Shown: piece by piece, positions 25,262 to 34,742 of the stretch
Layout of the letters: each line of letters opens with the position of its first letter
Numbering within the stretch: the stretch's first letter is position 1
From: an uncultured bacterium
GTDB lineage: Bacteria; Zixibacteria; MSB-5A5; CAIYYT01
Length of the DNA: 58,152 nucleotides
NCBI GenBank assembly: GCA_903930455.1
Contig: CAIYYT010000235.1
Coordinates: 64,771-122,922 of the forward strand
Direction: 5' to 3'
Notes under the pieces: model-generated
Seen by the model: the letters and a program-made list of their open reading frames with translations, nothing else
Database searches by the model: none
Told to the model about the DNA's origin: nothing
Made by a program: the position numbers and the translations under genes

Positions 25262-26647
25262 TTATGTTATCAGGTGCTTCAACTCGAGTTCGGTGAGATA
25301 GCGGTATAGTGTTGTTCTGTCAATACCGAGAAGTCGGGCCGCCCTTTCGACTTTGCCTTCGGCTTCATTCATTGCCATGATGATTTCCACTCTCTGAAAC
25401 TCCGACATCTTTTCCTTCAGTGGCTTTCTGGCAGCGGAGGTCTTTGATTGAAAAACGCTTCCCTGTAGATTTCTGAGGTCGTTCGGAGTGATTTCGTTCC
25501 CGGGTTCCGAACAGACCAGGGCGGCCTGAATCGACAGCCGGAGTTCACGGACGTTGCCAGGCCAGTCATGCTCAAGGAGGAGCGAAAGGGCTTCCGACGA
25601 CAACAAGCGCTCATACCCGAGCTGCTGAAGAGATTCCTGCCTGGCGAAGTGCTGAGCCAAGATGGGTATGTCCTCCTTTCGATCCCGCAAGGGAGGCAGC
25701 CGAACCTCTACGGCCTTAAGGCGGTAATATAGATCTTGGAAGAATTTGCCTTCCCTGACCATTTCGGGAAGGTCACGGTTAGTGGCAGCGACTATCCTGA
25801 TGTCAGCGATTCGCTCTTCATTCTCACCGACACGCCTAAAGACCTTGTTGTCAACGAGCGTTTTGAGTTTTGCCTGAATGTCCTGTGAGGCATCTGAGAT
25901 TTCGTCCAAGAAGAGGGTTCCGCCCTTCGCTTCCTCTACCAAACCCTTGCGATCCTCAATCGCCCCCGAGAAAGCACCTTTGCGATGGCCAAACAGCATT
26001 GAATCTACCAAGTCTCTGGGAGTGAGATTCATATCAAGTCTAACGAACTTCTTGTCCCTGCGTTTGCTATAGTAGTGAATTTGTCCCGCTACCAGAAACT
26101 TTCCCGTTCCGGTCTCTCCAGTAATTAGGACAGTGCTTTCAAAAGGCCCGAATCGGCGGATATTCGCCATTATCGTCTGTATCGCCTGGCTGTTGCCTTT
26201 GATTTCGTACTTGTCTCGCAATTCCTGCAGAAACGAGTCATTCTGCCTCCTAAGCCTCCCGAGCTCGATGGAATTCGCTATGATAAGCATGGTCTTGTCT
26301 CGATCAAAATTCTTCTCTATGTAGTCGAGCGCTCCCCCTTGGATAGTCTTGACGACGTCCCTCACATTACTAGAACTTGTCAGCACGACGATTGGGGTCC
26401 AGGGATCTGATGCTCGCAGTTTCCCAAGCAAGTCGACTCCACTGAGCTTGGAGTTTTCCCAATTGAGGTCTAGCGTAATGAGGTCAAAGTTGCTCTCCGA
26501 AGTCTTCCGGAGGACATCCATGGCAGACGTCACTGCCACTGTTTCGTATCCACGAAGTTGCAGCATAGAAGAAAACGCTGAAGCCCAAACTGGGTCATCA
26601 TCTGCTACAAGAATCAGACCCTTCGATGGTTCTTGAGTATCGTTCAT
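25262..26647 (-). CDS. NtrC-type sigma-54-dependent response regulator, 461 aa
   Basis: Three domains are visible. The N-terminal receiver has acidic residues in 'VADDDPVW', phosphoacceptor Asp in 'LITLDLNW' and Lys in 'YIEKNFDR'. The AAA+ domain has Walker A 'GETGTGKFLVA', the sigma-54 contact loop 'GAFSGA' (a Ser variant of GAFTGA), Walker B 'GGTLFLDEIS' and an arginine-finger region. The C-terminal Fis-type helix-turn-helix is 'KVERAARLLGIDRTTLYRYL'. The start overlaps the kinase stop by 4 nt, so the pair is coupled. It would activate sigma-54 promoters when phosphorylated; two such promoters with matching binding sites flank the operon. Confidence 0.93.
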   Translation of the reverse strand: MNDTQEPSKGLILVADDDPVWASAFSSMLQLRGYETVAVTSAMDVLRKTSESNFDLITLDLNWENSKLSGVDLLGKLRASDPWTPIVVLTSSSNVRDVVKTIQGGALDYIEKNFDRDKTMLIIANSIELGRLRRQNDSFLQELRDKYEIKGNSQAIQTIMANIRRFGPFESTVLITGETGTGKFLVAGQIHYYSKRRDKKFVRLDMNLTPRDLVDSMLFGHRKGAFSGAIEDRKGLVEEAKGGTLFLDEISDASQDIQAKLKTLVDNKVFRRVGENEERIADIRIVAATNRDLPEMVREGKFFQDLYYRLKAVEVRLPPLRDRKEDIPILAQHFARQESLQQLGYERLLSSEALSLLLEHDWPGNVRELRLSIQAALVCSEPGNEITPNDLRNLQGSVFQSKTSAARKPLKEKMSEFQRVEIIMAMNEAEGKVERAARLLGIDRTTLYRYLTELELKHLIT

Positions 26648-29184
26648 TTTCCTCCATGGTCGACGGGAATTCTGATCGTGAATAGTGAACCTTTGCCAAC
26701 CACGCTTTCGACGCAGACGGTCCCGCCGTGGTTTTCGATGATTTCTTTCACCAGTGCGAGTCCGACTCCCGTACTGCCGGACCTACTGAACCCCAAGCCC
26801 CAGATTCGCTCCAAATCCTCCGGTTCAATACCGGTCCCCGTGTCCTGTACCTCAATCTCTCCCACTCTCACAGACGACGTATTAAGCAAATTGCCTGCCA
26901 TACGCGAGCGAACTGTAATCACTCCGCCATTTTTCACTGCCCTAGCCGCATTTGACAAGAGGTTATGCAGCGCTTCTCCAATTTGCTCACCATCTATCAT
27001 CAAGAGGGGTAGACCCACTTGTAGCTCTTTTGCGACAACGATCTCTGGTGACACGAGGTGAACTTGTTGTGTCACTGACCCGATCGCGAGTTCAAGAACG
27101 ACATTGATGTCGGCCAACTCGAACCTGGGTCTTCTGTTGGAAGCGTAGTGAAGGATACGTTCGCACATCCGAGCTATCTGGTTTGTCTGATCTGCTAGGG
27201 AATTCAGGTGATGTTCCGCCTGAGGCAAAGCTGCCACTTCTGATAAGGCAGGGTCTTCTTTCATATTCCCAATTCCACAAGAAATCGCGCCTAACCGAGT
27301 CTTCATTCCATGCACAATTCGTTGCATATCGTCGTTCAAGAATGCCTTTCGGAGGTTCGCCTTTGCACCTAAATCCTCGATAAAAATGATCTTACCTATG
27401 GACCTTTGATCTCGACCGAGGTGTGGGTAGGTCGAGACCCAGATTCTGAGTGATTCGTTTTCAAACTCAATCTCAAACAGTTCCTGTGAGATAGTGAATT
27501 GCTCTTGGCAGGCATTGTTCAAGAAACTCATCATTTCAGGATATCGGGCCAACATCGATCTTGACAACTTCTGTCTTCGTTTTGAGTTTTCACCCAGCAG
27601 CTTGACCGTCAACGGATGCCGATTGTGGTAGACGATTGTTCTCTTTCTATTGAGTACCATGACCATCGCATTCATGGTATCGATAGAGGGAAGTCCCTGC
27701 AAAGAGAAGTAGACGCCTGTCAACCGTCGACCCGCGACAACTGCAATTGCAATCATCACTGCTGCAAATGCCATCGCGAGGGGCCACTTGTGTCTTGAAT
27801 AAAACAATTTCCAGTAAGGCTTTTTCGCCACAGACAACATCAGATATCTATCGCTCAGTGGTACAACCAATGAGCGCTGCCATTGCGAACTATTGGGGGG
27901 CTCGCCTGAGGTTCTCCCTAATAGACTAAAATCATCATCCAGTACTGCAATTCGATCTTCCTTTGTTCTTACCAGAAGGTCGTAGCGTCCGTCTCTAGTA
28001 ATTCTGGAGAGAGAAAGGAGACTAGCACCAGAACACGATCCAATTATCTGAAGAGCACTGTCCAACCTAGTGATGACTTCTGAATCAAAAGCTAACCCAG
28101 AAACTAGGATCGAGACCGTGCCCGTACTGCTGTCGTGATCGGCAAACAGATATGCCTCTCGATTCACAAACGCTTCGGACCTCTTTAGAAGAGAGCCATT
28201 TATTGGGTTATAGCAGTCAACCGTTATTATCTGCTCCTCAAGTGTGTTTTCGATTCTGTGTGTAACTAGAACTTCTTGAGACCCATCGCCATTGATGTCG
28301 ACTACTACAGAGGTGGGGTAGAAGAAGGCATCTCCAACTTCATGTCTCCACAGCTCGCGACCCATGCTATTGATGCCGATAATGTACGCATGCTCACTAT
28401 CCATGCCATTTATTGAAGAGTAGGCATTTGCGCAAGATACCGTATTGAAGACAAGTATCGGCTTTCCTCTAGATTGATCCACAACATGGAAATTCGGAAA
28501 CGTCACTGCATCAGCAGTGGGATAGAGCCACAACTCTCTTTTGTTTCTCAAATCATAGGCAATTACTCCTCGTTGAAAGGCGGAGTCAGGTTTTGCACTT
28601 CTGCTGTAAATCAGCTCTCTGTAGGAGTCGTTGTTAACGTCGATTTCAGCCAAAGCACTAACTACCACCGCTCGCCATCCAGTGACGGCATCAACATTAT
28701 ATCCTACAGCAGCCTGAATTACCGTTGAACCGGACACCCTGCCTTGGCAGCCATAGGTTATGCTCTCAAGAAGGATCGTGTCGGCTACAGTCCTGGTGAT
28801 CACGAGATCCCTGAGCGAATCATCGGACAGTGCAAGCAACCGCCAATCCCAAATTTTCGCCTGTGAAAGCGGTCCACGATACTCATCGATGGGCATTGCG
28901 CCGCTCGGAAGTTCGTAAAAGGTAATGGCGCTGACATACTTGCAGTCTTCTCCCGGATTACAGTAACTCTTGAGGAATCTATACGTAGCATCCGCACAAA
29001 ACTCCACTGCAATACGTTGCACGTCGGCCCCGATCGACTTTGAATCGAAGCAACTCATATCGTACGGTAGTTGATCGACAGGAGTGGAAAAGTCGACATT
29101 CTTGATCTTGAGATCCGAAGTTGCACTTACCGTACCTGCTAACATCAAGACAATTATGAGTGTTGAGAGATATTTGATCTGCAA
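26644..29184 (-). CDS. Sensor histidine kinase with large extracytoplasmic domain, 846 aa
   Basis: A signal segment ('YLSTLIIVLMLAGTVSA') precedes an exported sensor of about 450 residues with FG-GAP/VCBS-like units ('DINGDGSQEVLVTHR', 'RDGRYDLLVRTK'). One membrane helix follows ('WPLAMAFAAVMIAIAVVAG'), then a PAS-like region, a dimerisation helix with His in 'QRIVHGMKTRLGAIS', and an HATPase domain with N-box 'NLLSNAARAVKNGG' and G-boxes 'DTGTGIEPED' and 'GSTGVGLALV'. It should phosphorylate the regulator encoded directly downstream. The beta-propeller-like sensor suggests it binds a protein or polysaccharide outside the cell; the ligand is unknown. Confidence 0.9.
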   Translation of the reverse strand: MQIKYLSTLIIVLMLAGTVSATSDLKIKNVDFSTPVDQLPYDMSCFDSKSIGADVQRIAVEFCADATYRFLKSYCNPGEDCKYVSAITFYELPSGAMPIDEYRGPLSQAKIWDWRLLALSDDSLRDLVITRTVADTILLESITYGCQGRVSGSTVIQAAVGYNVDAVTGWRAVVVSALAEIDVNNDSYRELIYSRSAKPDSAFQRGVIAYDLRNKRELWLYPTADAVTFPNFHVVDQSRGKPILVFNTVSCANAYSSINGMDSEHAYIIGINSMGRELWRHEVGDAFFYPTSVVVDINGDGSQEVLVTHRIENTLEEQIITVDCYNPINGSLLKRSEAFVNREAYLFADHDSSTGTVSILVSGLAFDSEVITRLDSALQIIGSCSGASLLSLSRITRDGRYDLLVRTKEDRIAVLDDDFSLLGRTSGEPPNSSQWQRSLVVPLSDRYLMLSVAKKPYWKLFYSRHKWPLAMAFAAVMIAIAVVAGRRLTGVYFSLQGLPSIDTMNAMVMVLNRKRTIVYHNRHPLTVKLLGENSKRRQKLSRSMLARYPEMMSFLNNACQEQFTISQELFEIEFENESLRIWVSTYPHLGRDQRSIGKIIFIEDLGAKANLRKAFLNDDMQRIVHGMKTRLGAISCGIGNMKEDPALSEVAALPQAEHHLNSLADQTNQIARMCERILHYASNRRPRFELADINVVLELAIGSVTQQVHLVSPEIVVAKELQVGLPLLMIDGEQIGEALHNLLSNAARAVKNGGVITVRSRMAGNLLNTSSVRVGEIEVQDTGTGIEPEDLERIWGLGFSRSGSTGVGLALVKEIIENHGGTVCVESVVGKGSLFTIRIPVDHGGK

Positions 29185-29303
29185 TAATTGATCCTTTGTC
29201 GTTACGTGGGATAACTTATCATTCTTGCGTCCTTTGTCAAGGCGTTGTAAGCTTCTCTGCTTCCTGCCATCACAGCTTCACACACCGTAGTTCCGCACCT
29301 TCT

Positions 29304-29352
29304 GTTGCGAGTTTGCTACAACAAACCTTGGCTTTTGTTGCAGTTCTGCAAC
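29304..29352 (+). promoter_or_regulatory. Pair of activator-binding palindromes
   Basis: GTTGCGAGTTTGCTAC (29304-29319) and the perfect palindrome GTTGCAGTTCTGCAAC (29337-29352) are 33 bp apart. The proximal site ends 87 bp before the sigma-54 promoter at 29439. Spacing and consensus match the pair at 25199-25247. Confidence 0.7.
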
Positions 29353-29438
29353 AAAAAGACTCAGCCTTGAGACCCTCCGTTTCGTTACTGGCCGTCAAAG
29401 ATTGCTGTAACCTATCGTTGAAGGGTTTCACTGCCTGT

Positions 29439-29454
29439 TGGCATCTTTGTTGCT
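29439..29454 (+). promoter_or_regulatory. Sigma-54 promoter for 29604-30095
   Basis: TGGCATCTTTGTTGCT fits the sigma-54 consensus with GG-N10-GC spacing. It gives a leader of about 140 nt before ATG 29604, a gene with its own SD sequence. Activator palindromes lie at the usual enhancer distance upstream. Confidence 0.7.
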
Positions 29455-29603
29455 TTGAGATATGACCTGAGAGGAGGGCCGGACTCAGAGAACACAGAGA
29501 TTGGACAGCATCCTCTATTCGCATCAACTTTCTTGAATAGGCCGCACTCGTCGAGCTGGGGTTGGGGAGAATAGTATATACCAACAAAAGAAAGGTGTAA
29601 ATA

Positions 29604-30095
29604 ATGACAGAAACGACAAATCCATCCGTTAAAAGGTCACTGCCTGATGTTCTCAAATATCTTGGTGCGATTGTTGTTCTTTTTGTGATCCAGGCAATTG
29701 CCGCGAGCGTGATTCCTGATTTGAGCGTTCTCCGGTGGATCCAGCTAGCTGCCAGCGTTTGCATCTTGGTCACTTTGATTTTGCTGTACCGACCTGTGCG
29801 AGGGTTGGTACTCGGTTTTATCAGCGAGAACATCTCGGATCAGAAAATTCTCGCCGATATTGGTCCTCACACTTCGGTCGCTACCGGATCGCTTGTCGTC
29901 ATGGTCATAGCGGTGCTCGCCTATCAGCAGTGGGGCACAATCAGTACTGTCTTTCCGGTTCCACCGTCGTTGGACAAGCTTGCCAAGATAGTATACTTAG
30001 TAATAGCGGTCGCTTCACTGGTTCTTCTGGCAGCGAAGCTCATCAAGATTGTATCCATCCTGACGAGCAAACTGAGCGACACATCATCTACATGA
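29604..30095 (+). CDS. Multi-pass membrane protein, 163 aa
   Basis: Four hydrophobic segments are visible: 'YLGAIVVLFVIQAIAASVI', 'LAASVCILVTLILLY', 'LVVMVIAVLAYQQWG' and 'IVYLVIAVASLVLLAAKLI'. AAGGTG precedes the ATG. There is no recognised domain. A sigma-54 promoter and enhancer sites upstream place it under the kinase/regulator pair. The next gene (30178) encodes another small membrane protein and may be in the same transcript. Confidence 0.7.
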   Translation: MTETTNPSVKRSLPDVLKYLGAIVVLFVIQAIAASVIPDLSVLRWIQLAASVCILVTLILLYRPVRGLVLGFISENISDQKILADIGPHTSVATGSLVVMVIAVLAYQQWGTISTVFPVPPSLDKLAKIVYLVIAVASLVLLAAKLIKIVSILTSKLSDTSST

Positions 30096-30177
30096 CAAAC
30101 AAGGGAGCAGGAGCGAAGACGAACCCTATTGGATCTGGGTTGCAGCAACATATTTTCTTAGATCGGAAGGAGCTCTT

Positions 30178-30531
30178 ATGGGACAGTACTCACTGGCGAG
30201 CGTAATCCCCAGCATTCTTGGATTGATAGTCCTGCTGGCATTTGCCTATTTCGCCATTCGACTCGGGATCAACCTGCTAAGAACGGCCTGCAGCAGGGCA
30301 GGCATGGGGAACGAAGAAGCCAAGATTACTCTCGGATTTTTCGGCATGCTTCTATGGATCTTCGTGATACGCAGGAGTGCCGATCTATTGGGTGGTATCG
30401 TGCCCCCTTTCAAAAGCATGCTCGGACTCCTCGCACCGGCCTTGGGCAACATGTCTGACCTATTAGGACAGATGGTGTGGCTGATTCTTGTTGTAGCGGT
30501 GCTGACCGTGGGCTGGAAGAAGAATCTGTAA
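30178..30531 (+). CDS. Membrane protein, 117 aa
   Basis: Three hydrophobic stretches ('SILGLIVLLAFAYFAIRLG', 'LGFFGMLLWIFVIR', 'MVWLILVVAVLTVGW') separated by short polar loops. The ATG has AAGGAG upstream. It lies 82 bp downstream of the sigma-54-controlled gene on the same strand. Family not recognised. Confidence 0.65.
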   Translation: MGQYSLASVIPSILGLIVLLAFAYFAIRLGINLLRTACSRAGMGNEEAKITLGFFGMLLWIFVIRRSADLLGGIVPPFKSMLGLLAPALGNMSDLLGQMVWLILVVAVLTVGWKKNL

Positions 30532-30862
30532 GTATCGTGGTGGTAACGACAATGAAATCGTTAAGGCAGGCTAAGGTGAACCTCCCCCTCTTTAGTGGAC
30601 ACTGAGAAAGGATAGAGTTATGGTTATGGGCGGAGGAAACTATGTTGTGAATTCAAGCGCAAAGTGCCGGGGTTTTGATCGGGGGTGTGTTGACGACCGA
30701 TGTCATCTTCCTAAGAGATCTGCTTACGGAGTGCCAAATCACTTAGGAGAATTCAAGAACTCTCGTAGGGAGGGTTGGGTGAATGGCGTGGGATCAGCTC
30801 CATCGAGACGGCGGCACGAGACACTAGTTCATTTCTTGGATGTTGACGGCGATCAACGGTTG

Positions 30863-31813
30863 ATGGCAACAGTCTGGACGGTGCTGACGACAAGAGTGCT
30901 TCAGCAAGTCGGATTGGTGCTGCTGATGCTCATTCTGGATCCTATGCCACTCTCTGCAACCAACATCAACGATTTCTTCCAGTATGATGCAAGTGCAAAA
31001 GAAGCCGCTATTTCACACTCCAGCGTGGCATCACCCAATGACCTTGGTGGAGTGTTCACAAATCCCTCCTCCGTGGCCGGAGTCACCGGTGCTTCATACT
31101 CAGAACTCTTTATGCCCCTGCAAGATTCCAACCTGTACATACATTCTATAGCCGCCGCGCTAACTCAAAGGCGGTGGACAGTATTTGGAGGTTGCAGAAT
31201 GGCATTCAACTCCGACCTAGATTCCAGGAGGTATATCGATTTCGTCATTCCCAACGACAACATCCGAGAAGGCTGTCTGGGAATTGCTGTTATTCCCTGC
31301 AGCAATGTAGCTGTTGGACTCTCGGGTCAATTCTACGGCAGTAGTATTATGAACTATCCTCAAGGTTTTGCAACGGCAGGCATTGGAATCCGAGTGCGAT
31401 TCAAACGGGTCGCATGCGGTGTCTATGGAAATAGTCTTGGCCACAAGATGAAGAGAACGAGTCAAGGGCAGTCTACGCCAAGCAGAACGAGATATGCATT
31501 CGGTTCATCCGTGTGCGATACACGCGGGACATCGTTCTTGGCCAGCCAAGTCGAATTCGATTACGCTGGCAGATTCGTTGAATGTGATCTCGGTACAGAA
31601 GTCTCGTTTTCAAAGGTGCTCACAATTCGATTGGGATACAATGCCACCAGCCTGGAGAGTATGGAGATACTCAAGAACCACATTTCCGCCGGCATTGGCG
31701 TTTCGATTGGTCGTGTTAGGTTGGATTACGCAGCCAAACACGATGCTCTTGCTTATAATGGATACGTACATTGGGTGACCCTCAGCATGTGCGGATCAAA
31801 CGAAGGTAGATGA
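30863..31813 (+). CDS. PorV/UPF0164-like outer-membrane beta-barrel protein, 316 aa
   Basis: The protein resembles the PorV/PorQ-type barrels that often accompany type IX-like secretion: a signal peptide ('LQQVGLVLLMLILDPMPLSA'), then 'GGVFTNPSSVAGVTG' in the place of the usual 'NPAGL' motif, then alternating beta strands with Gly and aromatic residues. The start is uncertain. ATG 30863 starts directly at the signal peptide but lacks a good ribosome binding site. ATG 30620 has AAAGGA upstream but adds 81 residues of poor composition. The next gene starts 2 nt after the stop, so the two are one operon. Confidence 0.6.
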   Translation: MATVWTVLTTRVLQQVGLVLLMLILDPMPLSATNINDFFQYDASAKEAAISHSSVASPNDLGGVFTNPSSVAGVTGASYSELFMPLQDSNLYIHSIAAALTQRRWTVFGGCRMAFNSDLDSRRYIDFVIPNDNIREGCLGIAVIPCSNVAVGLSGQFYGSSIMNYPQGFATAGIGIRVRFKRVACGVYGNSLGHKMKRTSQGQSTPSRTRYAFGSSVCDTRGTSFLASQVEFDYAGRFVECDLGTEVSFSKVLTIRLGYNATSLESMEILKNHISAGIGVSIGRVRLDYAAKHDALAYNGYVHWVTLSMCGSNEGR

Positions 31814-31814
31814 T

Positions 31815-33638
31815 ATGCAGTCAGCATTATGTGACAGAAGGTTTGACGTGACTGTGGTCAAGGGAGCGATCGCAACTGCTATTGGGCTCTTGCTCGTTCT
31901 TCCAATACTGCTACTAACAGGCTGTGGAGAAGAAAACCCGGTTGCGCCGACCGGGAATGAGTCGATTGTGCTTGGTCAACTCACTCATCTAATAACACCA
32001 GATGACACGCTTTATCTGAGGTCCGTATCAGTCAATCTGGACACAATCGTATTCGCTAGTGCTGCACCCCTGGTAAGTGTGGTCAAGCCAAATGATATTA
32101 TTATGAATGGTTGGGCACATAATGGGTTCTTGTGCCGCGTACTTAGTGTTCGCTTTGATCAAGGTCAGGCTATTTATCAAACCCAGCCGGTAGCACTCGA
32201 TGAGGCGATAAAGAGTGGGCGCCTGTATTACTCAGGTCCAGCCACTTTTCCTGATTCACTCTATAATTATCAATCGTTGTCGGGCGTCCTAGTGAAGCGC
32301 GCTTCAGGAACGAGCAAGGAAATCTCTGTTGAGATTCCAAACGTAGTGATATATGATCAGGACCACAGTCCGCTCACGACCGATGACAGGATAACAATTG
32401 ATGGCTCTCTGACTTTGTCAATTGATCAAATAACATTCGAATGCGTCTTGGATGGTATTAGTCTTAGGAAGTTTGAATATGGTCAAGTAATATCGTTATC
32501 GCCCTCTGTACGATTGGCGAGCGCTGGCAAGGCGAAGCTTTCAGGAGAAGCCCTTGACATGGAATTACTCGCCATCAACTCGTCTCCAATTCCCATATCG
32601 CTAACACCTCCGATCTACATCGTACCTAGGCTCTATCTGTGTGCCCGAGTTGAGGGTAGTATTAATGGAGAGCTAAGCCTACAATTTGGACTTAGAACGA
32701 CAAACACCGTTGACATCAAGTTCCAGAACGGAAGCTGGACTCCCGCTACGGATCAAAACACCTCCTTTGACACTCCAAAACTTGATTGGAAGCTCGGTGT
32801 ATCTGCGAAAGCTGGAGTGGGACCACGTATTAGTGTGCTGTTGATGGGGGTCACGGGAATTTCAGCAAAGGTTTTGGGCTTTGGGGAGGCAGAGGTGACA
32901 CCGCTGCAGCAGCCGACATGCAAAGTCTATGTCGGCGGTGACTTGACGCTGAGCGTGTTGGCGGACGTGTTTGGCCATGAGGTTTTCAAGTACGATCTTC
33001 CACATTTCGTCTATCGAGAGTTGATTTGGCAATACTGGCCCGCCGACGTGTATGGCCTCGTTGTCGACGCATCTTCCGGTCTCCCGTTAGCAAATGCGAG
33101 CGTCGAGCTTTATGGATTAAGCATGAACACCATGACTGATGACACTGGAGGATATGCCTTCCACGATGTGCCTGAGGGAACCCAATATGTCCGAGCAACT
33201 CAACAGTGTTTTACGACAATGACTCATCAAATTAGGGTAACATCCGGAACCAAGTCCTATGATACCTTGAGAATGCCTTATGTTGGACCGGATGAAAGCT
33301 GTACCGTCTCAGAGAACTGCATAATAAGGTACTGGCCGTCACCCGAACAGACTGACACATTTTCGCTTTGCCTGACACCTGGGGCTGCGAACGTTAATGT
33401 GCACTTCGTCCGCGCTCAAGGGACTCAGTGGAATCTCTTCGGAAGTACGGGATGGATCAAGATGATTGATCAACGAGATGGCAAAGTGGTATGGAGCGCC
33501 AGTGGTGGCGCCAACGCTTATATTTTGAACAACTTCTGGACAGGATGGCTTAATGCTACTCGAATAACGATCATCTGCCACACGGGTGCCGGCAGTGGTG
33601 ATGGCTTTGAGATAGACAACTACAAGTATTACAGATAG
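31815..33638 (+). CDS. Lipoprotein with a carboxypeptidase-regulatory-like domain, 607 aa
   Basis: The N-terminus has a lipobox ('PILLLTGCGEENP') after a hydrophobic signal, so it is a lipid-anchored exported protein. Most of the length (about 50-400) is beta-rich and unrecognised. About residues 410-490 match the carboxypeptidase regulatory-like fold ('YGLVVDASSGLPLANASVEL' to 'DDTGGYAFHDVPEGTQYV'). It starts 2 nt after the barrel gene and is probably co-translated with it. It may be a surface protein working with that barrel. Confidence 0.75.
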   Translation: MQSALCDRRFDVTVVKGAIATAIGLLLVLPILLLTGCGEENPVAPTGNESIVLGQLTHLITPDDTLYLRSVSVNLDTIVFASAAPLVSVVKPNDIIMNGWAHNGFLCRVLSVRFDQGQAIYQTQPVALDEAIKSGRLYYSGPATFPDSLYNYQSLSGVLVKRASGTSKEISVEIPNVVIYDQDHSPLTTDDRITIDGSLTLSIDQITFECVLDGISLRKFEYGQVISLSPSVRLASAGKAKLSGEALDMELLAINSSPIPISLTPPIYIVPRLYLCARVEGSINGELSLQFGLRTTNTVDIKFQNGSWTPATDQNTSFDTPKLDWKLGVSAKAGVGPRISVLLMGVTGISAKVLGFGEAEVTPLQQPTCKVYVGGDLTLSVLADVFGHEVFKYDLPHFVYRELIWQYWPADVYGLVVDASSGLPLANASVELYGLSMNTMTDDTGGYAFHDVPEGTQYVRATQQCFTTMTHQIRVTSGTKSYDTLRMPYVGPDESCTVSENCIIRYWPSPEQTDTFSLCLTPGAANVNVHFVRAQGTQWNLFGSTGWIKMIDQRDGKVVWSASGGANAYILNNFWTGWLNATRITIICHTGAGSGDGFEIDNYKYYR

Positions 33639-33806
33639 CTGTTGAAGACTCTTATCCGGACCGGAGCCTTAGGAGGACGTTCGTGAAGCGGATCAACTGT
33701 TCGCAGTCTGATGGATCACAATATCCCCGCATCAGAATTCCCGAGCCACGCTTGGGGGCTTTCCTGCGGCGTCGTCTTTCCTGAATCGACGTTTTGAGGA
33801 TATGTA

Positions 33807-33944
33807 ATGAATGCATCTGCGATCCTTTTCTTTTCTGACGCTCACTCTAATTCCGCGGCTATTTCAGCAGTGATAAAACTGACGGAGGCGTGCAGACCGC
33901 TGTCGAAGCTGGTGCTCTTGCGAGATGCCATCTGGTACAGGTGA
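33807..33944 (+). pseudogene. Truncated metallophosphoesterase paralogue
   Basis: The frame starts with GAGGA before an ATG and reads 'SAILFFSDAHSNSAAISAVI' to 'LSKLVLLRDAIWYR', then stops. It aligns with the first 45 residues of the intact gene at 34026 ('SLLIVSDAHAMPLALEKVM' to 'RIFLGDAIGYG'), but the key Gly-Asp is changed to Arg-Asp. It is a cut-off duplicate of the downstream gene. Confidence 0.65.
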
Positions 33945-34025
33945 GTGATACTACTTACCTTTGGGTTGGTTAATGTCGCTGTTGCCACGCGCAAGATAAT
34001 TGCTTGGGAAGAAAGGCCTGACAAT

Positions 34026-34742
34026 ATGGCTTGCTCACTGCTCATCGTTTCCGATGCTCATGCCATGCCATTGGCTCTTGAGAAGGTGATGGAGATGGCG
34101 GATTCATTGTGCCCAATATCCAAGCGGATCTTCCTGGGCGATGCGATTGGATATGGCGATGATCCAGTCGGCGTGCTGGAATTGCTGAAGAAGTTCGATG
34201 TTCGCATTATTGGTAATCATGAAGCCTTGGTATTGGGGTTGGAGAGCCGTTGGAAGTACAACGGGCGTGCTGCCAGGATCATTGATCAACATGCGGAGTT
34301 AATCGGCACTGAAGGAAATGAATTCCTCGCCACCTTCAGGAGAAACTACGAGCTTTCCAGAATGCTCTTCTTCCACGGCATGCCTGCCAGTTCCACAGAG
34401 TATCCTTTCAATATTAACGATATTGATGGGCTTTTCAAAACATACAAAGAGTTTGACCTTTTCTTTGGCGGCCACCTGCACTTCCCAAGGCTGGTGGCTT
34501 GCGATAAAGTAACTCTGGAAATTACCTTTGAAGACGTAGGTGAGCATGGAAGCCGACACTTATTGGACTTAGAGCACAATCGCTACTTCATTAATTGCCC
34601 TTCGGTAAGGCTAGGGCGACTCGGCTATGTTCTTCCCGGTGCATGTCTGCTGACGGATACGACCAATTCGCAGAAAGTCCTTGAGTTCGTCTTCCTGGAG
34701 GAAGACTGGCAGCAGCAAACGCAGAGTATGGAAAAGTCATGA
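34026..34742 (+). CDS. Metallophosphoesterase coupled to RNA ligase, 238 aa
   Basis: Calcineurin-like motifs appear in order: 'LLIVSDAHAM', 'IFLGDAIGYGDDP', 'IIGNHEALVL', a His in 'LFFHGMPA' and 'FFGGHLHFPR'. The start at ATG 34026 puts the first motif near the N-terminus; a longer frame from 33945 adds 27 poor residues. The stop overlaps the RNA-ligase start in ATGA, which means tight coupling. Related pairs elsewhere link a phosphatase that heals RNA ends with a ligase that seals them, so an RNA 2',3'-cyclic-phosphate or 3'-phosphate processing role is a reasonable inference. Confidence 0.85.
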   Translation: MACSLLIVSDAHAMPLALEKVMEMADSLCPISKRIFLGDAIGYGDDPVGVLELLKKFDVRIIGNHEALVLGLESRWKYNGRAARIIDQHAELIGTEGNEFLATFRRNYELSRMLFFHGMPASSTEYPFNINDIDGLFKTYKEFDLFFGGHLHFPRLVACDKVTLEITFEDVGEHGSRHLLDLEHNRYFINCPSVRLGRLGYVLPGACLLTDTTNSQKVLEFVFLEEDWQQQTQSMEKS

